DNA from: Saprospiraceae bacterium
GTDB taxonomy: Bacteria > Bacteroidota > Bacteroidia > Chitinophagales > Saprospiraceae
Assembly: GCA_022841745.1 (NCBI GenBank)
Contig: JALHQW010000014.1
Coordinates: 62,001-126,000 of the forward strand
Reading direction: 5' to 3'
DNA: 64,000 bases
Position numbers and translations under genes: made by a program. This document shows, piece by piece, positions 9,500-17,653 of this stretch; positions within the stretch are counted from its first letter, which is position 1, and every line of letters begins with the position of its first letter. The notes under the pieces are model-generated. The model made no database searches. It had not been told where the DNA came from and was given only the letters and a program-made list of their open reading frames with translations.

Positions 9500-9530
9500 A
9501 GTCACCAATCACTAATCACTATTCACCACA
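9500..9530. repeat. CAATCAC heptamer repeat, right half
   Basis: CACCAATCACTAATCACTA-type units end 2 nt before the adk start codon. They are inverted relative to the units at 9348-9391 and are of the same family as 27857-27887 upstream of purD. Confidence 0.7.
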
Positions 9531-9532
9531 TC

Positions 9533-10105
9533 ATGTTAAACCTCATACTTTTTGGCCCTCCAGGTTCCGGCAAGGGCACACAGGCAGCGAAATTGGTGGA
9601 GAAATACAACCTGATGCACATCAGCACGGGCGATATGTTCCGCTATGAAATCGGCAACAGCACCGAGCTTGGCCAACTCGCCAAGAGCTACATGGACCAA
9701 GGCCAACTCGTACCCGACAGCGTGACCATCTCCATGCTCCGCAAACGGGTGGAAGACAACCCCGGCGTGGCGGGCATCATCTTCGACGGCTTCCCACGCA
9801 CGGTGGCACAGGCCGAAGCGCTCGACGAACTGCTTGCGGACATGGGCACCAGCATCAACGGCCTCGTCGCACTTGATGTACCCGACGACGAGATAACCCA
9901 GCGCATCCTCCTGCGGGGCCAGTCCTCCGGTCGCTCCGACGACAACGACGAGGCCACTATCCGCAAGCGCATTGATGAGTACAATAACAAGACCACGCCC
10001 GTATTCGACCACTACGCCAAATACGGCAAGTCCATGAAAATCAATGGCTTGGGCAGCATCGAAGACATCTTCGGGCGGCTTTGCGAAGCGATAGATAATC
10101 TTTGA
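9533..10105 (+). CDS. adk: Adenylate kinase
   Basis: The 190-residue enzyme interconverts 2 ADP with ATP and AMP in the cytoplasm. The P-loop is GPPGSGKGTQ (residues 7-16), and the AMP-binding segment HISTGDMFRYE follows. DGFPRTVAQAEAL is the adenylate-kinase signature. The LID is short and lacks zinc-binding cysteines (RGQSSGRSDDNDEATIRKR), the short form common in Bacteroidota. The ATG at 9533 is chosen over 9476: the extra 19 residues would be encoded by the heptamer repeat, and the P-loop should lie near the N-terminus. Confidence 0.95.
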   Translation: MLNLILFGPPGSGKGTQAAKLVEKYNLMHISTGDMFRYEIGNSTELGQLAKSYMDQGQLVPDSVTISMLRKRVEDNPGVAGIIFDGFPRTVAQAEALDELLADMGTSINGLVALDVPDDEITQRILLRGQSSGRSDDNDEATIRKRIDEYNNKTTPVFDHYAKYGKSMKINGLGSIEDIFGRLCEAIDNL

Positions 10106-10212
10106 TGATACTGGATGCTCATTGATACTGGATACTGTTGATACTGGATAGCGTACAACCTATCCAGCATCCAGCATCCAGCATCCAGCATCCAACATCC
10201 AGCATCCAGTCC
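10106..10212. repeat. ATCCAGC heptamer array with inverted left half, upstream of obgE
   Basis: The left half has GATACTGGATA-type units (10108-10150). The right half has five to six ATCCAGC/ATCCAAC heptamers (about 10160-10210), ending at the obgE ATG. TGGATAG and CTATCCA pair across the loop. The same unit appears at 35950-35985 and 37518-37540, and inside the gene at 41403-41478. Confidence 0.8.
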
Positions 10213-11247
10213 ATGGCCGACCAAAACTTTGTTGACTACGTCAAAATCTGCTGCCGCTCTGGTAAGGGTGGTGCAGGCAGTGCGCACTTTCTGCGTGACC
10301 GCTTCAATTCCCGTGGCGGCCCTGACGGGGGCGATGGCGGGCGTGGTGGCCATATCATCCTGCGGGGCAACCGCAACACCTGGACGCTACTGCACCTGAA
10401 ATACCGCAAGCACGTCATAGCCGGGGACGGTAAACCCGGCGCAGGCAGTACCAGCACGGGGGCCAGCGGCGAGGATGTCATTCTGGATGTGCCGCTCGGC
10501 ACGGTGGCCAAGGACGCCGAAACGGGCGAGTTCATGTTTGAAATAACAGAACACGACCAAAAAATCGTGATAACCCCCGGCGGCAGGGGCGGCCTCGGCA
10601 ACGACCATTTCAAGACGCCAACCAACCAAGCGCCTGAATACGCCCAGCCCGGCGAACCTGGAAGGGAAGAATGGAAGATACTGGAACTAAAAGTGCTGGC
10701 TGATGTGGGCCTCGTAGGCTTCCCGAACGCTGGGAAGTCAACGCTGGTTTCTGCGCTGTCAAGGGCCAAGCCTGAGATTGCAGACTACCCGTTCACCACC
10801 CTCGTACCCCAGCTTGGCATGGTGGAATACCGTGACCACCAGTCCTTCGTCATTGCCGATATACCAGGCATCATCGAAGGGGCACACCGGGGCAAGGGGC
10901 TTGGACTGCGCTTCCTAAGGCATATCGAGCGCAACGCCACATTGCTGTTCATGGTGCCTTGCACGACCGAGGACATCAAGAAGGAGTACCGCATCCTGCT
11001 CAATGAAATCAAGCAGTTCAACCCCGAACTGTTGGACAAGCCACGGGTGCTCGCCATCACCAAGTGCGACCTAATTGATGCTGATATCATCGAAATGCTG
11101 CGACAAGAAGCCATTCCCAAGGGGATACCCACCGTTTTCATCTCCGCCGTGGCAGAGCAGGGGCTAACAGAGCTGAAGGACGTGCTTTGGCAGACCATGA
11201 ACGAGCCAGATCGGCGTTTTTTCTTTGCTGCCGATGAGGAGGAGTAG
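10213..11247 (+). CDS. obgE: GTPase Obg
   Basis: This 344-residue protein combines the Gly-rich Obg fold (about 1-158; [14 protein letters not shown] and GGRGGLGND motifs) with a Ras-like GTPase domain. G1 is GFPNAGKST (about 169-177), G3 is DIPGII (about 216-221) and G4 is TKCD (about 283-286). Obg associates with the 50S ribosomal subunit and acts in ribosome maturation and stringent control (family knowledge). No C-terminal OCT domain is present, and it ends in an acidic tail. The start at 10213 follows the heptamer array directly; the upstream ATG at 10138 would translate repeat sequence. Confidence 0.95.
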   Translation: MADQNFVDYVKICCRSGKGGAGSAHFLRDRFNSRGGPDGGDGGRGGHIILRGNRNTWTLLHLKYRKHVIAGDGKPGAGSTSTGASGEDVILDVPLGTVAKDAETGEFMFEITEHDQKIVITPGGRGGLGNDHFKTPTNQAPEYAQPGEPGREEWKILELKVLADVGLVGFPNAGKSTLVSALSRAKPEIADYPFTTLVPQLGMVEYRDHQSFVIADIPGIIEGAHRGKGLGLRFLRHIERNATLLFMVPCTTEDIKKEYRILLNEIKQFNPELLDKPRVLAITKCDLIDADIIEMLRQEAIPKGIPTVFISAVAEQGLTELKDVLWQTMNEPDRRFFFAADEEE

Positions 11248-11249
11248 TG

Positions 11250-11282
11250 AAGTGGGCAGTTAGACAGTGGGCAGTGGGCAGT
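11250..11282. repeat. TGGGCAG heptamer repeat
   Basis: Units of TGGGCAG/TTAGACAG begin 3 nt after the obgE stop. The same family recurs at 32847-32879, 32933-32967 and, as a fragment, 60685-60703. Confidence 0.7.
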
Positions 11283-11361
11283 CCAAGGCCAAGCTATCAG
11301 TTCTTGACGGCATTACCCATCAATTTCCCGAATTTCCCCACTCCAAAAAATTGGCCATGCC

Positions 11362-11395
11362 AAAAAAAAACCGGCACGTGCGCTGCACATGCCGG
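11362..11395 (-). terminator. Rho-independent terminator on the minus strand
   Basis: On the minus strand, CCGGCATGTGC pairs with GCACGTGCCGG (11-bp stem with one mismatch, 3-nt loop) and is followed by nine T. No protein gene ends just before it, which supports the RNA candidate reaching it from 11708. Confidence 0.75.
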
Positions 11396-11708
11396 AGTGT
11401 CACCCATAGTGTGAGGGACATGGGAAAATAGTGTGTGGGTGCCCAATCGGGCCGAAAAAAATAGTGGCTAATCATTAACATGGCATAATCATCCCGGTTG
11501 ACGCTGCGACCTATGCACGAGGCCAAAACGCTTCGGGCAATATCTTTTAGCCTGCCACCATGTTTGATGACCAGCAAGATTGATACTTACCACGTAGAAC
11601 CATCAGTTTTGGGAAACTGTCTTTAATGTTCGGGGAAATATAAGGATGGGTTTGTTCAAGCTGGCCGCAAAATGCTCGCTAATGCTGCCATATTACGCTT
11701 TTCAAATA
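11362..11708 (-). ncRNA. Candidate structured non-coding RNA, ~345 nt
   Basis: A promoter-like pair (TTG, 21 nt, TACCTTTG on the minus strand, 11715-11746) and a strong terminator at 11362-11395 bracket about 345 nt without a convincing protein. The stretch can form further hairpins: CACCCA near 11401 pairs with TGGGTG near 11440, and GCCC-AATC-GGGC lies near 11443. An 85-residue minus-strand ORF (11320-11577) crosses the terminator and looks non-coding. It does not match RNase P RNA, tmRNA, SRP RNA or 6S RNA by any motif visible here. The rest of the 565-bp gap between obgE and the aldolase-like gene holds only the TGGGCAG repeat. Confidence 0.4.
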
Positions 11709-11714
11709 GATGTT

Positions 11715-11746
11715 CAAAGGTAGGTTCAAATGCTTGATATGACCAA
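11715..11746 (-). promoter_or_regulatory. Promoter TTG-N21-TACCTTTG (minus)
   Basis: Minus-strand TACCTTTG at 11715-11722 with a TTG 21 nt upstream fits the Bacteroidota -33/-7 pattern. It points toward the candidate ncRNA. Confidence 0.45.
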
Positions 11747-11811
11747 GCGTTTGGATTTGTTTTTTTTAAAATAGTTACCAACATCAAAAGCAGTGTTGTG
11801 AAATAGGCCCA

Positions 11812-12423
11812 TTACTGCATGCCATCGGCCAGCCAATTGCGGAGCACACCCGCTGCTGCTTCCAATGACTCCCCAAAGGCGAAAATACCTTCTGGGTGGC
11901 TCCGCATAACGAAGATTTTTTGCTGCCGCAAATCGCTGTTTTTCAATAGGTTGACGATAGAATTGGCCATTTCGGGCGAGCCATAGGTGGCACCTTCTGC
12001 GGTGGTCGGCACCCGACCGAGCAAGCGCTCCCAATGCAGGGCATGGTGTACGTGGATGACGCCCTGCACCGCTGGGCATTCCCGGTAGATGACGGCATGG
12101 CTCATGGCCTCAGAGGAAGCGAGCACGGGGCCACGGCAATGCACCGTGTTTTCATCTACAAAAAAATCGGTGACAAGGGTGAAATGCTCCGGCGAAAGAT
12201 GGGGCAAATGCCCGGTAGCTGTCCCAGAGATGATGAACTGGTTGCTTTGAAACCGCTTGCTGATATTGCCGAAGCCGATGCCATTCTCATAGACGCCAAT
12301 CAGGTGCTGGCGGTGCATTTCATCCCGCCAGTGGCTCAGTTCAGACAAGGCAATTGGAGGCAAAGGGTCTGCCTTTTCCCAAACTGCTTGAAACTTGACG
12401 TAACCTTCGTCGGGTATCGGCAT
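11812..12423 (-). CDS. Class II aldolase/adducin-like protein
   Basis: The 203-residue protein has the class II aldolase/adducin signature. GNISKRF and IISGTATG form the phosphate-binding part. SSEAMSHAVIY supplies the catalytic-type region, and VIHVHHALHWERL provides the paired His residues that bind zinc. Family members include fuculose-phosphate aldolase and methylthioribulose-phosphate dehydratase; the sequence does not decide between these. No pathway neighbours help. A 38-bp perfect inverted repeat lies just upstream. Confidence 0.7.
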   Translation of the reverse strand: MPIPDEGYVKFQAVWEKADPLPPIALSELSHWRDEMHRQHLIGVYENGIGFGNISKRFQSNQFIISGTATGHLPHLSPEHFTLVTDFFVDENTVHCRGPVLASSEAMSHAVIYRECPAVQGVIHVHHALHWERLLGRVPTTAEGATYGSPEMANSIVNLLKNSDLRQQKIFVMRSHPEGIFAFGESLEAAAGVLRNWLADGMQ

Positions 12424-12456
12424 TGCGGGTGGTTTGATGAATAAGTGGCAGGTTCC

Positions 12457-12560
12457 GACTTTTTGTCATTCTGAAAGAAACCGTCCACGCCATGAGGGCA
12501 GTCCCGTATGACAGCCCTCATGGCGTGGACGGTTTCTTTCAGAATGACAAAGCCGCCTAA
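12457..12560. repeat. Palindromic element with 38-bp perfect arms
   Basis: Arms at 12462-12499 and 12514-12551 are perfect inverted copies (38 bp) around a 14-nt loop. The outer ends read TTTGTCATTCTGAAAG and its complement. A diverged copy with the same ends and the shared core CGCCATGAGGG lies at 27625-27743, so this is a dispersed, MITE/REP-like family. It lies between two minus-strand genes and may also stop transcription. Confidence 0.85.
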
Positions 12561-12636
12561 ACGCTTTATGCAGGGATTGCTTTTCAAAAAAACAATTTTC
12601 CAAAAAACAACGCAAAACTTTAGAGGAAGAGGAAAT

Positions 12637-14130
12637 CTAAAACTTAAACCCAAGCGTCATCAAAATCTGGCTTCGGGTGTCAAATTGGTTGACGTTCTGG
12701 GTAGGTTGTCCATTGAGGAGGTACGGTGCATATCGCTGTTCCCCGGTCGTTTGTTGCCGGTAGGCAGCATCAAGAAAAACGGTCTCAGAAAGCCAAACCC
12801 CTGCGCCAAGGCTTAATACACCTGCTGCTTCGCCTCCTTCGTAAGGCGATTGAGCGATGGTATAACCGCCCCGAAACCGGAACCTGTCCATTGCATACTC
12901 ACCACCCAGCCGGATGTTGAAGCCTGTTGTCAATTGGTCGGCAATTTGCTGGTTCAGTTCACCTTCGTATTCAATATCGCCTTGGCTATCGGTTTCGTTG
13001 AAATTGAAATTGGCATTCAAGTAGTCCACGTACTCCACCTCAGCCACAATGAAGCCCTTTTTTTCAAACACAAAACCTACGCTGCCAATAGCCCGCCAAG
13101 GGGTGCGGATGCGGTACTCGAAGCTTCCGTCGGGCGAAACGGCGGCCCCTGGCGTTGGTATGCCCCCGATGTTATAGCTATAGTCCAAGGAGGACGAAAA
13201 GCTGTCCTTCATGCCAAAGCCCGTTGGGGTATGAATGGCTGCACCAACCCTGAACGTCTGATTCACCCGGTAAATCATGCCTAATTTGAAATTGATGCCA
13301 ATGGCCGTGGTGCTGAGTTTTTCCTTGTAGGTGAGTTCGTTGAAGACGGGGTTGGTTGGGTCAACAACGGTTTCCACGTAGGTCTTGTTTTCTTCGAAAT
13401 TGACCAATGGCAAGCCCATCGTTGCACCAATCATAAATCGGTCTTTAAAATTTCCAGCGTAGGAAATCACCATCTCGTTGAGGGAACCCCTGCGTCGAAT
13501 GTTTTGCGAGCGTTCGAGCAACTCACCAGGCAGGAAGTCGGTGGTGTAGGTAGTATTGTCGTTGGGGTCTGGGTTATAAATTGCGCCAGCTGCCACAGCA
13601 AGGCCACCTTCAATTTCCCCATAATCATTGTAAAAATCAGCATCAGCGGGGATGCCCTGTGCCAAGTTCGCCCAACGTTCCGTGATGGAGCCGGGTGTGA
13701 TGCCCTCGTAATAAGCCCTCTGCGTATAAGTGGCCAAGCGGTTAAAGCCGATGCCAAAGGCCGTGTTCGTCCAATTGGCGCTGAGGGGGCGGGATGGGAA
13801 CACCAAACCCAAGTTGCTGAAGCCAAAATTGACTTTATTGGTAACGTTTGGCTCGGCCTGATCTTCCAATTGGCTTTCGTTCTCATTCCTGTTCAGCAAA
13901 GGCGTGAAAGTAAATTCAGAACGGCGGAAGGTCGCCAAGCCGGCAGGGTTGGTGCTCAAAACGGAGAAATCGGCACCCAAGGCACCAATGCCGCCGCCAA
14001 TGCCAACGGTACGTGCCGTGCCACCAGCCTCCAATTGTGAGTAGCGGACAGCATCCTGTAAAGTCTGGCCATTGAGCAGTAAAGGGGTTATCAGGTAACC
14101 TAAGGTAATTGAAAAAATGAGGTATCGCAT
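12637..14130 (-). CDS. FadL/OmpP1-type outer membrane protein
   Basis: The 497-residue protein has a signal peptide (about 1-21) and then SQLEAGGTARTVGIGGGIGALG. This pattern, with NPAGLATFRRSEF, is typical of the OmpP1/FadL/TodX family in Bacteroidota. The rest shows alternating amphipathic strands expected of a 14-stranded barrel, ending in the aromatic-terminated strand MTLGFKF used for BAM recognition. The likely role is outer-membrane passage of hydrophobic compounds (family knowledge). A TACCTTTG promoter lies 78 nt upstream on the minus strand. Confidence 0.8.
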   Translation of the reverse strand: MRYLIFSITLGYLITPLLLNGQTLQDAVRYSQLEAGGTARTVGIGGGIGALGADFSVLSTNPAGLATFRRSEFTFTPLLNRNENESQLEDQAEPNVTNKVNFGFSNLGLVFPSRPLSANWTNTAFGIGFNRLATYTQRAYYEGITPGSITERWANLAQGIPADADFYNDYGEIEGGLAVAAGAIYNPDPNDNTTYTTDFLPGELLERSQNIRRRGSLNEMVISYAGNFKDRFMIGATMGLPLVNFEENKTYVETVVDPTNPVFNELTYKEKLSTTAIGINFKLGMIYRVNQTFRVGAAIHTPTGFGMKDSFSSSLDYSYNIGGIPTPGAAVSPDGSFEYRIRTPWRAIGSVGFVFEKKGFIVAEVEYVDYLNANFNFNETDSQGDIEYEGELNQQIADQLTTGFNIRLGGEYAMDRFRFRGGYTIAQSPYEGGEAAGVLSLGAGVWLSETVFLDAAYRQQTTGEQRYAPYLLNGQPTQNVNQFDTRSQILMTLGFKF

Positions 14131-14207
14131 GGTTGCTTTTTTTCAGGTTAGGTGAATGATTGAAGGAGTGGCTTTGATTGTTTTTGTGCAACACAAAGAC
14201 TACCCGC

Positions 14208-14215
14208 CAAAGGTA
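14208..14215 (-). promoter_or_regulatory. -7 element TACCTTTG (minus) for the FadL-like gene
   Basis: The plus strand reads CAAAGGTA. The element is 78 nt upstream of the ATG at 14130. Confidence 0.5.
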
Positions 14216-14221
14216 GGGAAT

Positions 14222-14261
14222 AAAAAAGTGGGTGGAAGTATGCACATCCACCCACTTTTTT
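14222..14261 (-). terminator. Bidirectional terminator
   Basis: A perfect 15-bp stem (AAAAAAGTGGGTGGA with its complement), 10-nt loop and six T. It lies just after the stop of the minus-strand gene at 14299 and before the FadL-like promoter, so it separates the two units. Confidence 0.85.
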
Positions 14262-14298
14262 CAAGCAACTAAGTGCCAGTAGGGATACTTAATTGGAA

Positions 14299-15642
14299 TT
14301 AACCACGTCCCCTTTTGCTGCCACCACTGCTGCTACCGCCACTGCTACGAGGAGCAGATGGGGCGGAGCTACGACCGCTGTCCATACGGGGGGCTGGGTT
14401 GCTCCTTGGTGCACTTGGCGCACTGCTACGACCGCTGTCCATGCGAGGGGCAGGGTTGCTCCTTGGTGCGCTGTTGCGGTTGCTGTCCGAGCCACGGCTA
14501 TTATCAACACGTGGGCGGCTTTCCTCCGTGCGGGGAGCGCTGTTGCGATTGCTGCGGTTGTTGTCAACGTCCGTGCGTGGGCTGTTGCCACGGCTTGGGC
14601 GGGACTCCTCGGTATTGCGCTCGTACCTGCTGTCAGAAGACCTTGACGGGCGGTCAGTCTCCACTTCTTGGCGGCTGTTGCGCTCGTTGTAGTCAGGCCT
14701 TTCGTCCACCGACGGGCGACGGTTGTCAGTAGCCCGGCTTTCATTCAGTTCACGGCGCAGTGCCTCTTTTTCCGACTCACGGGTGGTGCCAGTACCTTCA
14801 TTGGGCCTTGTGGCATTTTGGCCTTGGATTGCCTCTCCACCACGACGACCATTGGTTGAGTTGTTGTTGGTGGTAGTGGTTCGAGGCGAGCCATCACTGC
14901 CGTTCCTGCGGGAACCGGAGTAGCTGTTGTTATTACGATTGTTGTTGTTGAAGTTATTGTTGCTCACGTTGTTGTACGTGTAGCCATTTCCCCAACTCGG
15001 CGGGCAGTAGTAGTTGCTGTAGGAATTGCCGCCGTAGCCGCCGCCAAAGCCACCACCACCATAGTAGTTGTTACCCCAGCCGTTGTTCCAGCCATTGTTC
15101 CAGCCGTTTCCGTAGTAGTTGTTCACGACATAGGTGTTACCGCCACCCCAGCCGTTGTTCCAACGGTTGTAGCCCCAAGGGCTGCCCCAGCCGTTGCCGA
15201 CGTAGAAGTTACTGCCGCCCCAGGAATTCCAACCGAAGCCGTAGTTGAAACGGTTCCAGCGGCGCCAAGGCGTGTAGCTATCATAGATGAGCACGGTTGT
15301 GGCAGGCGACCAGAACGGGTCGTAGTAGGCCATGTCCACATAAACTGGGTCAAAATAGTTGAACCCATAGTAAGGACGGTGGAAACGACGGATACGGGAG
15401 GTGTAGTAGTAATCGTAGTCGTCGTACTCTTCATAGTACTCGTACTCATCGTCGTCGTAGTCGTTGTCATCCCTGTCCCTGTCCCTCGTGGAGTAATCAG
15501 AGGATGACGAATTGGACGAATAGTAGTAGTCGGAATCCTTGTCCGGGTTGTAGTACAGGTCATCGTACTGCGCCTGGCTGGTGTTTACCAAGCCAAGGAC
15601 AAAGAATGCGACCAAGGCGAAGAACAACTTATTCTTTTTCAT
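14299..15642 (-). CDS. Secreted low-complexity protein (Tyr/Asp-, Asn/Gly-, then Ser/Arg/Pro-rich)
   Basis: The 447-residue product has a signal peptide (MKKNKLFFALVAFFVLGLVNTSQA), then three compositional zones. The first is an acidic Tyr/Asp-rich segment (about 25-80). The second is an Asn/Gly/Tyr/Trp-rich zone (about 120-240). The third is a long Ser/Arg/Pro/Asn-rich basic tail with a repeated APRMDSGRSSAPSAPRSNP unit near the end. It is prion-like and probably disordered outside a short ordered part (about 80-115). It lacks a T9SS domain; outer-surface or periplasmic location is inferred from the signal peptide alone. Similar proteins occur in Bacteroidota but have no assigned function. 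Confidence 0.75.
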   Translation of the reverse strand: MKKNKLFFALVAFFVLGLVNTSQAQYDDLYYNPDKDSDYYYSSNSSSSDYSTRDRDRDDNDYDDDEYEYYEEYDDYDYYYTSRIRRFHRPYYGFNYFDPVYVDMAYYDPFWSPATTVLIYDSYTPWRRWNRFNYGFGWNSWGGSNFYVGNGWGSPWGYNRWNNGWGGGNTYVVNNYYGNGWNNGWNNGWGNNYYGGGGFGGGYGGNSYSNYYCPPSWGNGYTYNNVSNNNFNNNNRNNNSYSGSRRNGSDGSPRTTTTNNNSTNGRRGGEAIQGQNATRPNEGTGTTRESEKEALRRELNESRATDNRRPSVDERPDYNERNSRQEVETDRPSRSSDSRYERNTEESRPSRGNSPRTDVDNNRSNRNSAPRTEESRPRVDNSRGSDSNRNSAPRSNPAPRMDSGRSSAPSAPRSNPAPRMDSGRSSAPSAPRSSGGSSSGGSKRGRG

Positions 15643-15700
15643 TTTTCAGATAATTTATTTGGTAATGACTTCGACGCTCTCTCTTCCGAGTTTGCAGTCA

Positions 15701-15708
15701 CGAAATTA
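15701..15708 (-). promoter_or_regulatory. -7 element TAATTTCG (minus)
   Basis: Plus-strand CGAAATTA, 59 nt upstream of the ATG at 15642. TTCG variant of the consensus. Confidence 0.4.
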
Positions 15709-15930
15709 GTAGCTTTGCCCCACATTTTATGTTAAGGGGTCGCTAAAATTCAAAATAGGCCCTGTTAAAGTTTTTTGTGGAGTACGTCATTAGGACGAAC
15801 CAATTTTTCAAAGTCATTTAAGGAACTCTTAAAACACTGTTCGTTTTGGTTAAAAAAGACCGTTTTGCGGCTTTTTTTTGTTAAAATGGGCTGAAAGGGG
15901 TTCAGCGCCTGTCCCGAATTTTCGGGATTC

Positions 15931-16096
15931 AAGGTTTCAGGTTTCAAGGGAGGCACTTTCAAAATTTGAAACCCTTGCAAATTGCTACCGTTCAGATTCC
16001 TGTATTTCTCAACCTTGAATCAATGTTAAATGCCGATGAGCGTGCGAATTGGCTGACTCCCCCTGAAACCTGAAACCCCTGAAACCTGAAACCACC
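15931..16096. repeat. GAAACCT heptamer repeats, inverted halves
   Basis: AAGGTTTCAGGTTTCAAGGG at 15931-15950 is inverted relative to CCCTGAAACCTGAAACC units at 16061-16096, which end 7 nt before the proS ATG. A small palindrome (TCCCGAA-TT-TTCGGGA) lies at 15912-15927. The remainder of the 461-bp gap between 15643 and 16103 holds the promoter at 15701 and nothing else recognised. Confidence 0.75.
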
Positions 16097-16103
16097 TTTA
16101 TTT

Positions 16104-17570
16104 ATGGCAAAAGAAATCACATCACGGGAAGAAAATTACTCCCAATGGTACATTGACATCGTACAAAAAGCCAACCTCGCCGACAACTCGGCGGTGCGGG
16201 GCTGCATGGTCATCAAACCCAACGGCTATGCCATTTGGGAAAACATGCGTGACCAGCTTGACCGCATGTTCAAGGAAACGGGTCACGTCAACGCCTATTT
16301 CCCGCTTTTTATACCGAAAAGCTTTTTGAGCAAAGAAGCGCAGCACGTCGAGGGCTTTGCAAAGGAGTGCGCCGTCATCACGCACCACCGGCTAATGAAC
16401 GCCCCGGATGGCAGCGGCGTCATCGTTGACCCGTCGGCGAAGCTGGAGGAGGAACTCATCGTTCGCCCAACCTCCGAGACCATCATCTGGGACACCTACC
16501 GCACCTGGATCAACAGCTACCGTGACCTGCCGCTGCTCATCAACCAATGGGCAAACGTGGTTCGCTGGGAGATGCGCACCCGTCTCTTCCTCCGCACCGC
16601 CGAGTTCCTTTGGCAAGAGGGCCACACGGCCCACGCCACCAAGGAGGAAGCCGTGGCCGAGACCCTGACCATCCTCGACGTTTACGCAACTTTTGCGGAG
16701 GAGTGGATGGCCATGCCCGTTGTAAAAGGCTTAAAGACCGCCAACGAGCGCTTCGCTGGGGCTGAGGACACCTATTGTATAGAGGCACTGATGCAGGATG
16801 GCAAGGCGTTGCAAGCTGGCACTTCGCACTTCTTGGGGCAAAATTTTGCGAAAGCATTCGAGGTGAAATTTTCAAACCGGGACAACCAACAGGAGTACGT
16901 CTGGGCAACGTCTTGGGGCGTCAGCACCCGCCTCATCGGGGCGCTCATCATGACGCACTCGGACGATGACGGCCTGGTTTTGCCACCAAAAATCGCCCCG
17001 ACGCAGGTGGTCATCGTGCCGATACCAAAGCCAACGCCGGAGATTGACGAGGCCGCCAACAAGCTGATGAAGGAGCTGCGCTCAAAAGGCGTGCGGGTGA
17101 AATACGACACCGACGACCAAAAGCGCCCCGGCTTCAAGTTTGCGGAGCACGAGATGAACGGCATCCCCATCCGCCTCGGCATCGGTGCCCGTGACCTTGC
17201 CGAGGGCAAGGTGGAAGTGGCCCGCCGTGACACCAAGGAAAAGGCCAGCCAGCCCGTGGAAGGCATCGCTGACCACATCATCGGCCTGCTCGACGAAATC
17301 CAGCAGAACCTTTTCGACCGTGCCGCTGCCTACCGCACCGAGCACACGACCAAGGTGGACAATTTCGAAGATTTCAAGTCCGTGCTGGAAGGCAAGGGCG
17401 GCTTCGTGAGCGCCCACTGGGATGGCACATCGGAGACCGAAGAGAAAATCAAGGAACTGACCAAGGCGACCATCCGCTGTATTCCGCTGAATAACCCGCA
17501 GGAGGATGGGGTTTGCGTACTTACTGGCAAGCCGTCGAAGGAAAGAGTGCTGTTTGCACGGGCTTACTAA
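16104..17570 (+). CDS. proS: Proline--tRNA ligase, archaeal/eukaryal-type (ProS type 3)
   Basis: This 488-residue class II aminoacyl-tRNA synthetase charges tRNA-Pro. Motif 1 and 2 regions are visible: [16 protein letters not shown], then [16 protein letters not shown] (about 120-135) and [28 protein letters not shown]. It lacks the editing (INS) domain of the long bacterial form and has the extra C-terminal zinc-binding-like domain region typical of the short type. The start lies 7 nt after the GAAACCT repeat; no Shine-Dalgarno sequence is present. Confidence 0.93.
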   Translation: MAKEITSREENYSQWYIDIVQKANLADNSAVRGCMVIKPNGYAIWENMRDQLDRMFKETGHVNAYFPLFIPKSFLSKEAQHVEGFAKECAVITHHRLMNAPDGSGVIVDPSAKLEEELIVRPTSETIIWDTYRTWINSYRDLPLLINQWANVVRWEMRTRLFLRTAEFLWQEGHTAHATKEEAVAETLTILDVYATFAEEWMAMPVVKGLKTANERFAGAEDTYCIEALMQDGKALQAGTSHFLGQNFAKAFEVKFSNRDNQQEYVWATSWGVSTRLIGALIMTHSDDDGLVLPPKIAPTQVVIVPIPKPTPEIDEAANKLMKELRSKGVRVKYDTDDQKRPGFKFAEHEMNGIPIRLGIGARDLAEGKVEVARRDTKEKASQPVEGIADHIIGLLDEIQQNLFDRAAAYRTEHTTKVDNFEDFKSVLEGKGGFVSAHWDGTSETEEKIKELTKATIRCIPLNNPQEDGVCVLTGKPSKERVLFARAY

Positions 17571-17578
17571 TGAAATTA

Positions 17579-17637
17579 GGAAATTGAGAAATTAGGAAAT
17601 TGAGCGACGCCCTCAATTTCCTAATTTCTCAATTTCC
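17579..17637. repeat. AAATTGAG/AAATTAGG octamer repeat, perfect 26-bp inverted repeat
   Basis: Left arm 17579-17604 and right arm 17612-17637 are exact complements around a 7-nt loop. Each arm is built from 8-nt units. It lies between the proS stop and the next ATG (17654) and could act as a weak terminator. Confidence 0.85.
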
Positions 17638-17653
17638 CAATTTCCATTTTCCA

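Noticed and set aside
11320-11577. 85-codon minus-strand ORF
   Set aside because: It reads through a strong terminator hairpin and its product has no recognisable pattern.
12034-12444. 136-codon plus-strand ORF opposite the aldolase-like gene
   Set aside because: It is antisense to a gene with clear class II aldolase motifs and extends toward the inverted repeat; no independent support.
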